64,000 nt of DNA, taken from positions 248,001-312,000 of the forward strand of contig CAVZWN010000002.1 in NCBI GenBank assembly GCA_963779055.1, read 5' to 3'. Both the position numbers and the translations under genes were made by a program. Below are positions 1 to 8,117 of this stretch, in pieces. Each line of letters opens with the position of its first letter. Positions within the stretch are counted from its first letter, which is position 1. This stretch comes from Sulfurimicrobium sp963779055 (lineage in GTDB: Bacteria; Pseudomonadota; Gammaproteobacteria; Burkholderiales; Sulfuricellaceae). Below the pieces are notes generated by a model. The model saw only the letters and a list, made by a program, of their open reading frames with translations. It was not told where the DNA came from and made no database searches.

Positions 1-1166
1 TCCTGGGCAAGGAGCTCATTCAATACGGCCTCAAAGGGGCCAGACAGAATTTCGCGAATGCGCGCCAGCCCCATTTTTTCCACCGCCCAGTCCTGCTTCG
101 CCCCGAGCCATGCCTGGTAGGCTGCGAAACGGCCCTGAATATCGCTCCAGTCTTCTTCCTTCAGGGCATCTTTTTCGCCCAGCATGGGCTTCACGACCGC
201 CGCATGGAAGTTCGCCATCTTTCCGGCCCAGGCGGGATTGATACCGGCCAGCAAAGGCAGCGCCTTGCCGGGACCGGCCCCGGCCAATGGAAACACCGCG
301 ATATCGTCACTTGCTGCAGATAGCATTTTGCTGCTGATCGCCTGGTATTCGGCCTCGCTGCCGTTCAGAACCGCCGCAGAGCGGGCATCGTAGGCCGTCA
401 GGCGGCAGCGTGTGAAATAGTCCTCGATTTTCTCTTTAACCGCGGCATAGGCGGCCGCGGCTGCATCCATTTCCGGCCCCAGGGGCAAAATAGCCTGATC
501 CTGCTCGGCGACGGTGTGCCAGCCGGAGAATGCACGCGCCTGCTCGAAAAACTGCGCCACTTTGGCTTCAGACAAACCCGCTTTCCCGCTGCGGTCGGCT
601 TCTGCACCCAGGCACTCGATCAGTTCGGCAATCACCTGTTGCACGGCGGCATCGTCGCTCGCGTCTGGCGGGATAATGCCATCCCCGTTGAAACGGGTCT
701 GTGCAAAGATCTTCACCGTATCACCCGTGTCTTCCGCCGAAATAGTCCTGGCTTCACCCTTGCCCAGATTAGTCAGGATATGCTGCGCCGATGCCAGGAT
801 GCGCCGCCCCTCCACCGTGTCGTCACGAATGGCATCCAGCGGAAGTGTGTCCTCACCCCTAACCAGCAGATCCGGGTTTTTCAGTAATGCGCCAGCCCAC
901 TTTGCAGCCGCAATAATTTCCGGGGAACGGATATGCCCGTCGCCATCCGTATCGATCAGGTCGAGCGTCCGGGCATCGAACTCGATGCCTCTTGTCGGGC
1001 AACTGAGCGCCACCCACAGCTTCTGATCCAGTTGATCCAGCGCCATCAGGTCTGCGCCGGTTTCCAGTTGCACCTGATCAAATCCGCCGGCCCTGAAGAA
1101 ACGCCATTTGTGAGCGTCGCCGGGAGCGCCCTTTTGCCTTGTGTCAGTCGTCACGTTTTTCTCCAT
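1..1166 (-). CDS. Hypothetical protein with an EF-hand-like loop, C-terminus cut off by window edge
   Basis: An open frame runs without a stop from an ATG at 1166 to the window edge, giving about 388 N-terminal residues; the rest lies outside. The protein begins MEKNVTTDTRQKG and soon has a conserved-looking segment (FRAGGFDQVQLETGADL). At about residues 70-81 it carries DTDGDGHIRSPE, which fits a canonical EF-hand calcium loop (D1, D3, D5, G6, I8, E12). A second acidic stretch (FNGDGIIPPDASDD) resembles a degenerate loop. I see no signal peptide or membrane segment, so a cytoplasmic location is likely. The rest is alanine-rich and looks helical. I do not recognise a named family with a known function; calcium binding is inferred from one motif only. 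The next gene upstream is the MFS transporter on the same strand, about 100 bases away. Confidence 0.75.
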   Translation of the reverse strand, partial: MEKNVTTDTRQKGAPGDAHKWRFFRAGGFDQVQLETGADLMALDQLDQKLWVALSCPTRGIEFDARTLDLIDTDGDGHIRSPEIIAAAKWAGALLKNPDLLVRGEDTLPLDAIRDDTVEGRRILASAQHILTNLGKGEARTISAEDTGDTVKIFAQTRFNGDGIIPPDASDDAAVQQVIAELIECLGAEADRSGKAGLSEAKVAQFFEQARAFSGWHTVAEQDQAILPLGPEMDAAAAAYAAVKEKIEDYFTRCRLTAYDARSAAVLNGSEAEYQAISSKMLSAASDDIAVFPLAGAGPGKALPLLAGINPAWAGKMANFHAAVVKPMLGEKDALKEEDWSDIQGRFAAYQAWLGAKQDWAVEKMGLARIREILSGPFEAVLNELLAQ

Positions 1167-1269
1167 GCAGCAGTTGAGTTAAATCAGAAAAAGCTCAAAC
1201 GAGCATTCTCCCCCGCCAAGCCAAATCGCTCAAGCCCGAAGACAGCACGCTCCTCCTCCTGTTGCCTGT

Positions 1270-2565
1270 TCAGCCATAACGGCAATACGTTTCCCTGCAT
1301 CTGAATGCGCCGGCCAGCCCGGTCAAAGCGCACAGAAACAGAAGCAGCAAGCCGAGCTGGTAGTTTTCCCCTGCATAGACGCGCACGCCATCGGACAGGG
1401 TGCCGTCCCAGCCCAGATCCATCGTCCAGCCAACCAGTGGCTGCAACAGCCCGGCGCCAAGAAAACTGCCGGTATTGACAATACTGGTTGCCATGCCGGA
1501 GAGGGCGGGGGGGTTTACTTCCTTGGTCACCGCCCATGCCAGGGTAAAGCCGGAGGCCCCGATCCCCATGAGAAAAAATAGCCCGAAACTGATGGCCAGC
1601 GGTAACTGCAGCAAGGCCAGCCATGGCAGCCAGCACAGCAGGTAGAGCAGGATTCCGGCCAGCATGACCGGACGGCGGCGGCCCATGCGATCCGAAATCA
1701 TCCCGGTGAGCATTGCACCGATAGCAAAACCGGCCAGCAGTAACGAAGTGTGGCCTGCCGCGAGTGAACGCGACATACCGTAAACATCATGCAGAAAAGG
1801 GACTGCCCAGAGCCCGGCAAAAGTGAACAGGGTGCCGCCGATGCCGAAATTGGGCCAGAATCCGGGCCAGGTCGCCCGGTTTCTGGCCACTTTTATCAGC
1901 CCATCGTACCAGTGCCCGGCGTGAGGGGCATGGGGTGGCTTGCCATCCAGCTCGCGCATGCTGGGAAAACCGGCCTCGCCAGGATGGTTCCGCACCAGAA
2001 ACCAGGTCAGCAAACCCAGCAGGATGGAGAACGCGCCCAAGGCGGCAAAAATGCTGCGCCAGGAAGTGAAATCAAGTGCCCAGACCAGCGGTGCGGCAGC
2101 CAGAACCGAACCAAGGTTGCCCAGCAGAATGGTCAGGCCGCCAGCCGTACCAAAATGCCGGTCGTGAAACCACACGGCGTTGAGCTTCATGATGGAAATA
2201 AACATGACGGAAACGCCCAGCCCCACCAGCAGCCGGCCCAGAGATGCCTCAACGAGGGCGTCCGCATAGGCAAACAGAATGGATCCTGCGCCAGCCACCA
2301 GCCCGCCCAGAGAGGCGATCTTGCGCACGCCGAGGGTATCGACCAGCACCCCGGTGGGGATCTGCATCAGGGTGTAGATGTAGAAATACATGGCGGCCAG
2401 TGTCCCAAGGGCGGCGCCGCTGGCGTTGAAGGCGGACTGGAGTTCTCCGGCGATCGCCGCCGGAGCCATGCGATGGAAGAAAGCCAGCACATACGCCAGA
2501 ATCAGGAGGGAAAACGCGGTCCAGCGAAAGCGGCGCATTGCGCGCCGCTGTAATAAAGTCAACAC
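1270..2565 (-). CDS. MFS transporter
   Basis: Product of up to 431 residues, the usual size for a 12-helix major facilitator superfamily permease. It has many hydrophobic segments, an early FFHRMAPAAI helix as in nitrate/nitrite- and sugar-phosphate-type MFS proteins, and the loop 2-3 signature region GVLVDTLGVRKIASLGG. A matching loop between helices 8 and 9 reads GMISDRMGRRRPVM, the typical D-R-x-G-R-R pattern. The substrate cannot be told from sequence. The start is uncertain: the longest form begins with GTG at 2565, and an ATG at 2538 (MRRFRW) would place the first helix nearer the N-terminus; neither has a strong ribosome site. It lies just downstream of the PBP7-like gene on the same strand. 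Confidence 0.85.
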   Translation of the reverse strand: MLTLLQRRAMRRFRWTAFSLLILAYVLAFFHRMAPAAIAGELQSAFNASGAALGTLAAMYFYIYTLMQIPTGVLVDTLGVRKIASLGGLVAGAGSILFAYADALVEASLGRLLVGLGVSVMFISIMKLNAVWFHDRHFGTAGGLTILLGNLGSVLAAAPLVWALDFTSWRSIFAALGAFSILLGLLTWFLVRNHPGEAGFPSMRELDGKPPHAPHAGHWYDGLIKVARNRATWPGFWPNFGIGGTLFTFAGLWAVPFLHDVYGMSRSLAAGHTSLLLAGFAIGAMLTGMISDRMGRRRPVMLAGILLYLLCWLPWLALLQLPLAISFGLFFLMGIGASGFTLAWAVTKEVNPPALSGMATSIVNTGSFLGAGLLQPLVGWTMDLGWDGTLSDGVRVYAGENYQLGLLLLFLCALTGLAGAFRCRETYCRYG

Positions 2566-2589
2566 AAAGGCAGGGTCAGAACACCGGCG

Positions 2590-3519
2590 TCAACCGAGGT
2601 GGGCGAGGGCAGTATGGCGGCTGGATTCCAGCCATTTCTTGATGCGGTTGGCGTCGGCAGTGCGCGTATATTTACCCCAGGAATCGAGCAATACGATAAT
2701 CACCGGGCGGCTGGCAATCTGCGCCTGCATCACCAGGCAGCGGCCTGCTTCGTTGATGAAACCGGTCTTCGACAACCCGATTTCCCAGGACGGGCTCTTT
2801 ACCAGGGCATTGGTATTCTTGTAAGGCGTGCGCCGGCCATTGTCATTCACCACGTCATAGGTCTCGGCTGTGCTCATCTGCCGAATCTGCTCATAGTGGT
2901 AACCGGCCTTGACCATTTTCACCAGGTCTTCTGCCGTGGATACGTTCTCGCTATGCAGGCCGGTGGAGTCAACGAAATGGCTGTGGCGCATATCCAGCTC
3001 CACCGCCTTCCGGTTCATGGCAGCGACAAACTGTGCCGCCCCCCCGGGATAGGTTCGGGCCAGCGCGGCAGCGGCGCGATTTTCCGACGACATCAGGGCA
3101 AGATGCAGGGTTTCCTGCCGCGTCAGGGTGGTACCCACGCGCAGACGGGAACTGGAATTACGCAGCGTATCCACATCCGCTTCGCTGATGATAATGGTCT
3201 CATCCATACTGAGACCCGCGTCCAGCACGACCATTGCCGTCATGAGCTTGGTGATGGAAGCAATCGGCGCGGGACTGGCCGCATTGCGGGAAAAAAGAGT
3301 CTCGCCGCTTTTTTGATCAACAATCATCGCCACCGAGGACCCCAGTTGCAGACGGCCATCTTCAGCAGCCGCGCGCATTTTCACGGGCTTGATGGTTTTG
3401 CTGACTTTAACGGCTTTTGCCTTACCGGTCTTGTTGTAGCTCGACTTTTTGTGTGCTGGCGCTGCGATTGCTATCGAGGAAGAGAGCAGCAGACAGGCAA
3501 CAAACCATTTCGCGTTCAT
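2590..3519 (-). CDS. pbpG: D-alanyl-D-alanine endopeptidase, PBP7-like (peptidase S11)
   Basis: A 309-residue exported serine peptidase of the low-molecular-weight penicillin-binding protein family, expected to cut peptide crosslinks in peptidoglycan in the periplasm. Residues 1-20 form a signal peptide (MNAKWFVACLLLSSSIAIAA). A lysine-rich linker follows. The three active-site motifs are present: S88-I-T-K91 with the nucleophilic serine, S-E-N near residue 145 (SSENRAAAA), and K-T-G near 250 (LSKTGFINEAG). Length and motif order fit PbpG rather than the longer DacA-type carboxypeptidases, which have an extra C-terminal domain. The start is supported by a strong GGAGG ribosome site seven bases upstream. 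A TATATAAG-like -10 lies in the short gap before the ABC gene, so it probably has its own promoter. Confidence 0.9.
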   Translation of the reverse strand: MNAKWFVACLLLSSSIAIAAPAHKKSSYNKTGKAKAVKVSKTIKPVKMRAAAEDGRLQLGSSVAMIVDQKSGETLFSRNAASPAPIASITKLMTAMVVLDAGLSMDETIIISEADVDTLRNSSSRLRVGTTLTRQETLHLALMSSENRAAAALARTYPGGAAQFVAAMNRKAVELDMRHSHFVDSTGLHSENVSTAEDLVKMVKAGYHYEQIRQMSTAETYDVVNDNGRRTPYKNTNALVKSPSWEIGLSKTGFINEAGRCLVMQAQIASRPVIIVLLDSWGKYTRTADANRIKKWLESSRHTALAHLG

Positions 3520-3610
3520 GGCGGAACCTCCATGTTTTCTTAACTACATCCTGTAACGTCAGGATTTTCCATTACTTTAGTCTTATATAACGAACCTGTA
3601 AACCACCGCT

Positions 3611-4327
3611 TCAGGCAATACAGTTCATGAATGCCTGCTCCAGGCTTTCCGTACCGTATTGCTGGCAGCATTCTGCCGGCGTACCGATAAAGCGCAAACG
3701 CCCTTGATGCAGAATTGCCATGCGCTCACAAATTTCCTCCACATCCGACAGGGCATGCGAACTGAAAAACAGGGTGCGGCCTTGCCTTTTCATGTCCAGC
3801 ATACAGCGTTTAAGCAAGGCCCTGGCTTTGGGGTCAAGGCCGCTCATCGGCTCATCCAGAACATACAGGGCCCGTTCGCTGAGAAAACTCGCCGCCAATC
3901 CGATTTTCTGGGTCATCCCTTTGGAGTAAGCGCGCACTGGCATGGAAAGCGCGCTCAGATCCAGATCCAGCGCCTGCAACATAGCTTCTGCCGCGGCTGG
4001 CTGGTAGGTCTGGCCGCGCAACCTGAGCATGTACTGGAGAAAGTCTCTGCCGGTCAGATAGTAGGGCGGCGTAAATCGTTCTGGAACGAAAGCAAGCTGC
4101 GCGCGCGCCTGATGCTGCCGATGGCTGACACCAAAAATCTCGATATCCCCCTGGTCAGGCTCGGAAAAATCCATCAGGCACTTGATCAGAGTCGTTTTTC
4201 CCGCGCCGTTAACGCCCACCAGGCCAAAAAATTCGCCTGGCTGTATATCCAGGTCCAGGCCGTCCAATACGACACGCTTGCCGTAAGTTTTGCGGACATG
4301 GTTGAAGTGAAGGGCGGGCGTCGACAT
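3611..4327 (-). CDS. ABC transporter ATP-binding protein (ABC-2 type)
   Basis: A 238-residue nucleotide-binding subunit with all ABC ATPase motifs in order: Walker A GVNGAGKTT, Q-loop, signature YSKGMTQKIGLA, Walker B LYVLDEPMSGLD and a switch histidine (FFSSHALSDVEEICER). It resembles drug, polysaccharide or Nos/Nat-type ABC-2 exporter ATPases. I chose ATG 4327 (MSTPALHFNHVRKTYG), where homology to the family begins. The longer frame from 4438 would run into the proC promoter region and adds an atypical N-terminus. No membrane permease gene is adjacent on either side, so its partner must be encoded elsewhere or it works alone; the substrate is unknown. Confidence 0.88.
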   Translation of the reverse strand: MSTPALHFNHVRKTYGKRVVLDGLDLDIQPGEFFGLVGVNGAGKTTLIKCLMDFSEPDQGDIEIFGVSHRQHQARAQLAFVPERFTPPYYLTGRDFLQYMLRLRGQTYQPAAAEAMLQALDLDLSALSMPVRAYSKGMTQKIGLAASFLSERALYVLDEPMSGLDPKARALLKRCMLDMKRQGRTLFFSSHALSDVEEICERMAILHQGRLRFIGTPAECCQQYGTESLEQAFMNCIA

Positions 4328-4428
4328 AAGACCGTCAAATTTACCACAGGCAAGTTTTTTCCGCCGCGCGATGAACCGAAAAATCCCGGGGCCGGGTGGA
4401 AGATTTTCATCGCATACACGGATGGCCT

Positions 4429-4434
4429 TATAAT
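4429..4434 (+). promoter_or_regulatory. Probable -10 element for proC
   Basis: A perfect TATAAT lies about 35 bases before the proC start codon, in the gap between the divergent ABC ATPase and proC. The -35 region at 17 bases spacing (TTCATC) is a poor match, so strength is uncertain. Confidence 0.5.
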
Positions 4435-4469
4435 TCACTTCTTTCTAAAGCACCGGGCCTGAACTCATC

Positions 4470-5282
4470 ATGGACATCTGTTTCATTGGCGGCGGCAACA
4501 TGGCTTCTGCCCTGATCGGCGGCCTTGTCGCTCAAGGCTTTGATGCCTCTCGTATCCGTGTGGTGGACGTTTCAAGTGAAACACGGGATTCCCTTCAGGC
4601 GCGCTACCCGGTGCAGACTTTTGCCGCCGCAGGCGCAGAAGCCGTCGCAGGCGCGGTCATCGTCCTGGCAGTCAAACCGCAACAGCTACGGGAAGTGGCC
4701 GCCACCCTGGCACCCTTGTTGCACCAGCAACTGGTCATCTCGATCGCCGCCGGCGTGCGGGCCGCGGATCTCAGCCGCTGGCTGGGCGGCTATCGCCAGC
4801 TGGTACGCAGCATGCCCAATACGCCCGCCATGGTTTCTGCCGGCATGAGCGGCCTCTACGCCCTGCCGGAAGTCGCGCAGACCCAGCGGCAGCAGGCCGA
4901 AACCATATTGCAGGCAGTCGGCGCAACACTGTGGCTGGATGAAGAAGCGCAGATGGACGGCCTCACCGCTGTTTCAGGCAGCGGACCGGCCTATGTGTTC
5001 TATTTCATGGAGGCCATGCAGACGGCTGCCGCAGAACTGGGATTTACTCCCCGGCAGGCGCGCACCCTGACACTGCAGACATTTCTCGGCGCGGCCAGGC
5101 TGGCCAGCGGGAGCGAGGAAGATGCCGCCACCCTGCGTGCCCGCGTCACGTCCAGAGGCGGCACAACCGAACGCGCCCTGGCCGCCATGGAAGAAGCCGC
5201 CGTAAAAACAGCCATCATCCAGGCCATACATGCCGCTGCGGCGCGTTCGCACGAACTGGGTGACGCCCTGGGAAAAGAATAA
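4470..5282 (+). CDS. proC: Pyrroline-5-carboxylate reductase
   Basis: A 270-residue cytoplasmic enzyme that reduces 1-pyrroline-5-carboxylate to proline with NAD(P)H, the last step of proline synthesis. The N-terminal Rossmann motif GGGNMASALIGGL is at residues 7-19. The C-terminal dimer and active-site region has the P5CR signature (VSGSGPAYVFYFMEA, then TSRGGTTERAL). Length matches the family. The stop codon overlaps the next start by one base (TAATG), so it is translationally coupled to yggT. proA, an earlier enzyme of the same pathway, is about 7 kb away on the opposite strand. Confidence 0.97.
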   Translation: MDICFIGGGNMASALIGGLVAQGFDASRIRVVDVSSETRDSLQARYPVQTFAAAGAEAVAGAVIVLAVKPQQLREVAATLAPLLHQQLVISIAAGVRAADLSRWLGGYRQLVRSMPNTPAMVSAGMSGLYALPEVAQTQRQQAETILQAVGATLWLDEEAQMDGLTAVSGSGPAYVFYFMEAMQTAAAELGFTPRQARTLTLQTFLGAARLASGSEEDAATLRARVTSRGGTTERALAAMEEAAVKTAIIQAIHAAAARSHELGDALGKE

Positions 5283-5851
5283 TGCTGAATCAGGCGCTCC
5301 TTTTTTTGCTCAGCACCCTGCTGACGCTGCTTGCCGCTGCATTTCTGCTGCGCTTTCAGATGCAGCACATGCGCACGCCATTCCGCAATCCGGTCGGGCA
5401 ATTTCTGCTGGCAGTAACAGATTTCGCTGTCAAACCGCTGCGTCGCATCATACCCGGCGTTCTGGGATGGGACTGGGCTTCGCTGGCGGCGGCATGGGCA
5501 ACAGAGTTGATTCTGGTTATCTCCACATTTCTGCTTCTCGGCCATGGCTCGAGCTTTCCCGCAGCACTTGGCGGCCTGGCTTTTCTGGCTGCGGTCAAGC
5601 TGCTGGGGCTGGGCGTGAACGTGCTGATCTGGACAGTTGTAGTTAGCGCCGTTCTGAGCTGGGTACAACCCTACCACTGGCTGAACGGCCTTGCCGGCAG
5701 TCTGGTGCAACCCCTGTTGCGCCCCGTGCAGAAACTCATACCGGCCATTGGCGGCGTCGATCTCTCGCCTCTGGCCCTGATTCTGCTCGGGCAGTTGGTC
5801 CTGATGCTGCCCATTGCCTGGCTTGAACAGTTCGCCCTGCGCCTGCTCTGA
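5282..5851 (+). CDS. yggT: YggT family membrane protein
   Basis: A 189-residue integral inner-membrane protein with two YggT repeats, each with paired hydrophobic helices. The typical 'RPLRRIIP' and 'RPVQKLIP' sequences are seen as KPLRRIIPG (about residue 60) and RPVQKLIPAIGGVDLSPL (about 150). YggT proteins have been linked to osmotic or potassium stress and membrane organisation, but the exact role is unsettled. The proC-yggT-yggU order is widely conserved in proteobacteria. It starts on the proC stop codon and ends five bases before yggU, so the three form one operon. Confidence 0.93.
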   Translation: MLNQALLFLLSTLLTLLAAAFLLRFQMQHMRTPFRNPVGQFLLAVTDFAVKPLRRIIPGVLGWDWASLAAAWATELILVISTFLLLGHGSSFPAALGGLAFLAAVKLLGLGVNVLIWTVVVSAVLSWVQPYHWLNGLAGSLVQPLLRPVQKLIPAIGGVDLSPLALILLGQLVLMLPIAWLEQFALRLL

Positions 5852-5856
5852 TTGCG

Positions 5857-6168
5857 ATGTCCGGCTCATGGTGCCGCATCGACGGCGAACGTTTCATTCT
5901 GAACCTGCATATCCAGCCCGGCGCAAAACGCACGGAAATTGCCGGGATTCATAATGGTGCACTTAAAGTCAGGATCGCTGCCCCTCCGGTTGAAGGGCAG
6001 GCAAACGCCAAGCTGCTGGATTTTCTCAAAAAAGCCTTTGACGTTACGTCAAGCCAGGTGATATTAAAGCAGGGCAGCGGAGGACGCCGCAAAGTCGTGG
6101 AAATTCACGGCTCACGGCGCGCACCGGATGATCTGGTCAATTGCACGGAAAACACAAAGTGCTCATGA
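5857..6168 (+). CDS. yggU: DUF167 family protein (YggU)
   Basis: A small 103-residue protein of the DUF167/YggU family. The family core is present: HIQPGAKRTEIAG near residue 22, VRIAAPPVEGQANAKLLDFL near residue 45, and a following ILKQGSGGRRKVVEI strand. The family has a small alpha/beta fold with no established biochemical role. Its stop overlaps the ATG of the dynamin-like gene by four bases (ATGA), so the two are probably translationally coupled. Confidence 0.93.
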   Translation: MSGSWCRIDGERFILNLHIQPGAKRTEIAGIHNGALKVRIAAPPVEGQANAKLLDFLKKAFDVTSSQVILKQGSGGRRKVVEIHGSRRAPDDLVNCTENTKCS

Positions 6169-8096
6169 GCGAACCGCTCGAACAACAGGTAGAACATTAC
6201 CGCCAGTGGCGGGATGGCATCGTTGCTGCAATCAACGCCTACCGGTCCTGGCTGGACAGCACCAGCGAGATGAATGCCCAGCTTTCGCTGCGACTTTTCG
6301 ATCTGACGGAAAGCCTTAAGAAAGACCGGCTGGTGCTGGCTTTTGTGGCCGAATTCTCGCGCGGCAAGACCGAGCTCATCAACGCCCTGTTTTTCTCCGA
6401 TTTCAAGCAGCGCCTGCTGCCATCGGACGTGGGCCGCACCACCATGTGCCCCACTGAAATCTACTACGACCCGGAAGAAACGCCCTGTATCCGGCTATTG
6501 CCCATCGAGACCCGCTACCGCGAGGAAAGCATTGCCACGCTGAAGCGGCTGCCCATCGAGTGGAGCAAGATAAAACTCAATCTGGATTCGCATCAGGAAA
6601 TGCAGGATGCCATGCGCACCGTGGCGCAGAAAAAATCCGTTCCGATGAGCGAAGCACGCTCCATGGGGCTGTGGGATGATTCCGACCTAGACCTCAAGGA
6701 TATGGTCAATGCCGACGGCACGGTGGAGATCCCCGCCTGGCGCCATGCGCTGATCAACTATCCACACCCGCTTCTGGAAAGCGGCCTGGTCATTCTGGAC
6801 ACACCCGGCCTGAACGCCCTCGGCACCGAGCCGGAGCTGACACTTTCCATGATTCCCAATGCCCATGCCGTGCTTTTCCTGCTTGCCATGGACACCGGCG
6901 TCACCAAATCCGATATCGATATCTGGCATAAATACATCCAGAAATACGTTCCCCACCGCCTGGCCGTGCTCAACAAGGTTGATATCCTGTGGGATGACCT
7001 GAAGCCCTGGGACCAGATCCAGCTCGCCATCAACAAACAGGTCCACGACACCGCGCGCCTGCTGGAGCTGCCGCTCGGCAATGTACTCGCCGTTTCGGCA
7101 CAGAAAGCCCTGCTGGCACGCGTCCGCGGTGACGATTTGCTGCTGAAGAAAAGCGGCATCCAGCGGGTGGAAGCCCTGCTGGCCGAACACGTCATTCCGG
7201 CCAAGCAGGCTATTTTGCGGGCTTCAGTGCAGCAGGAAATCGGCACCCTGGTGGACGCCTCCGGCAAGTCCGTGCAGAACCAGCTTGCCGCAGTGCGACA
7301 CGAGCTGAAAGAACTGATGTCGCTTACCGGCAAGAATCGCGCGGTGATCAAGAAACTGCTCGACAAGGTTCAGGCAGACAAAATGCTCTACGAACAGACC
7401 GTGAAGAGCTTCAATATCACGCGCAGCGTGATCTCGCAGCAGGGCAGGGCGCTCATGGCCAGCCTGGATGGCGACAGGCTGGACGAAATGCTGGCCAAAA
7501 GCCGCAAAGCCATCGAGGGGAGCTGGACGACCAGCGGCCTGCTACGCGGGATGCAATCCCTGTTTGGTCAGGCCACGCAGCAATTCGAGCGCATCCACCA
7601 TCACGCCGCCCAGATCAAGGGACTGGTGGACGCCGCTTACAAACGCTTTCACGAACAGCATGGCTTCGAGCTTGTTTTTCCTCCGCCGCTCAACCTGGAG
7701 CGCCCCAAACAGGGGCTTCAAAGCCTGGCGCAGCAAACCTCGGAGTTTTGCGATGACCCGCTGAACGTCATGACCGAGAAGCACTTTCTCATCCGCAAGT
7801 TTTACACCGGCCTGGTGGCCTCCGCGCAGCAGGTTTTCGAGCAGGCCCGCTCTGAAAGTGAAATGTGGCTGCACGCCTCGCTCAGCCCGCTGATCAGGCA
7901 GATCCAGGACTATAAAACGCAGATTGGTCAACGTGTCGCAACGGTGAAACAAATCCACGACAACACCGACACACTTGAAGAAAGGATCAATGAACTGCTC
8001 AAGGAGCAGGCTCAGCTGCTTGCACAGAGCAAGGTGATCGAGGGGATCCGAAAAAAAATCCAGGCTTCGCCGGAACGTCCGGTCAAGGCCGCATAA
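6165..8096 (+). CDS. Dynamin-like large GTPase
   Basis: A 643-residue soluble protein with an N-terminal dynamin-family GTPase domain and a long helical C-terminal part. G-motifs: P-loop region AEFSRGKTE at residues 62-70, G3 D-T-P-G at 212-215 (LDTPGLNAL) and G4 NKVD at 270-273. A likely G2 threonine lies in GRTTMCPTE. The P-loop departs from GxxxxGK(S/T): the first glycine is alanine, and the residue after K-T is glutamate where bacterial dynamins often have GKST. The C-terminal half is rich in Q, E, K and L and probably coiled coil, as in dynamin stalks. I chose ATG 6165, which overlaps the yggU stop (ATGA), over an upstream TTG at 6141. Membrane remodelling is a family-based inference; the cellular role is unknown. 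Confidence 0.85.
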   Translation: MSEPLEQQVEHYRQWRDGIVAAINAYRSWLDSTSEMNAQLSLRLFDLTESLKKDRLVLAFVAEFSRGKTELINALFFSDFKQRLLPSDVGRTTMCPTEIYYDPEETPCIRLLPIETRYREESIATLKRLPIEWSKIKLNLDSHQEMQDAMRTVAQKKSVPMSEARSMGLWDDSDLDLKDMVNADGTVEIPAWRHALINYPHPLLESGLVILDTPGLNALGTEPELTLSMIPNAHAVLFLLAMDTGVTKSDIDIWHKYIQKYVPHRLAVLNKVDILWDDLKPWDQIQLAINKQVHDTARLLELPLGNVLAVSAQKALLARVRGDDLLLKKSGIQRVEALLAEHVIPAKQAILRASVQQEIGTLVDASGKSVQNQLAAVRHELKELMSLTGKNRAVIKKLLDKVQADKMLYEQTVKSFNITRSVISQQGRALMASLDGDRLDEMLAKSRKAIEGSWTTSGLLRGMQSLFGQATQQFERIHHHAAQIKGLVDAAYKRFHEQHGFELVFPPPLNLERPKQGLQSLAQQTSEFCDDPLNVMTEKHFLIRKFYTGLVASAQQVFEQARSESEMWLHASLSPLIRQIQDYKTQIGQRVATVKQIHDNTDTLEERINELLKEQAQLLAQSKVIEGIRKKIQASPERPVKAA

Positions 8097-8117
8097 CAGC
8101 AGGCTGCCTGCCGTTCG

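Noticed and set aside
4328..4438. 37-residue N-terminal extension of the ABC ATPase
   Set aside because: It overlaps the likely proC promoter and is not part of the ABC fold; ATG 4327 fits the family start.
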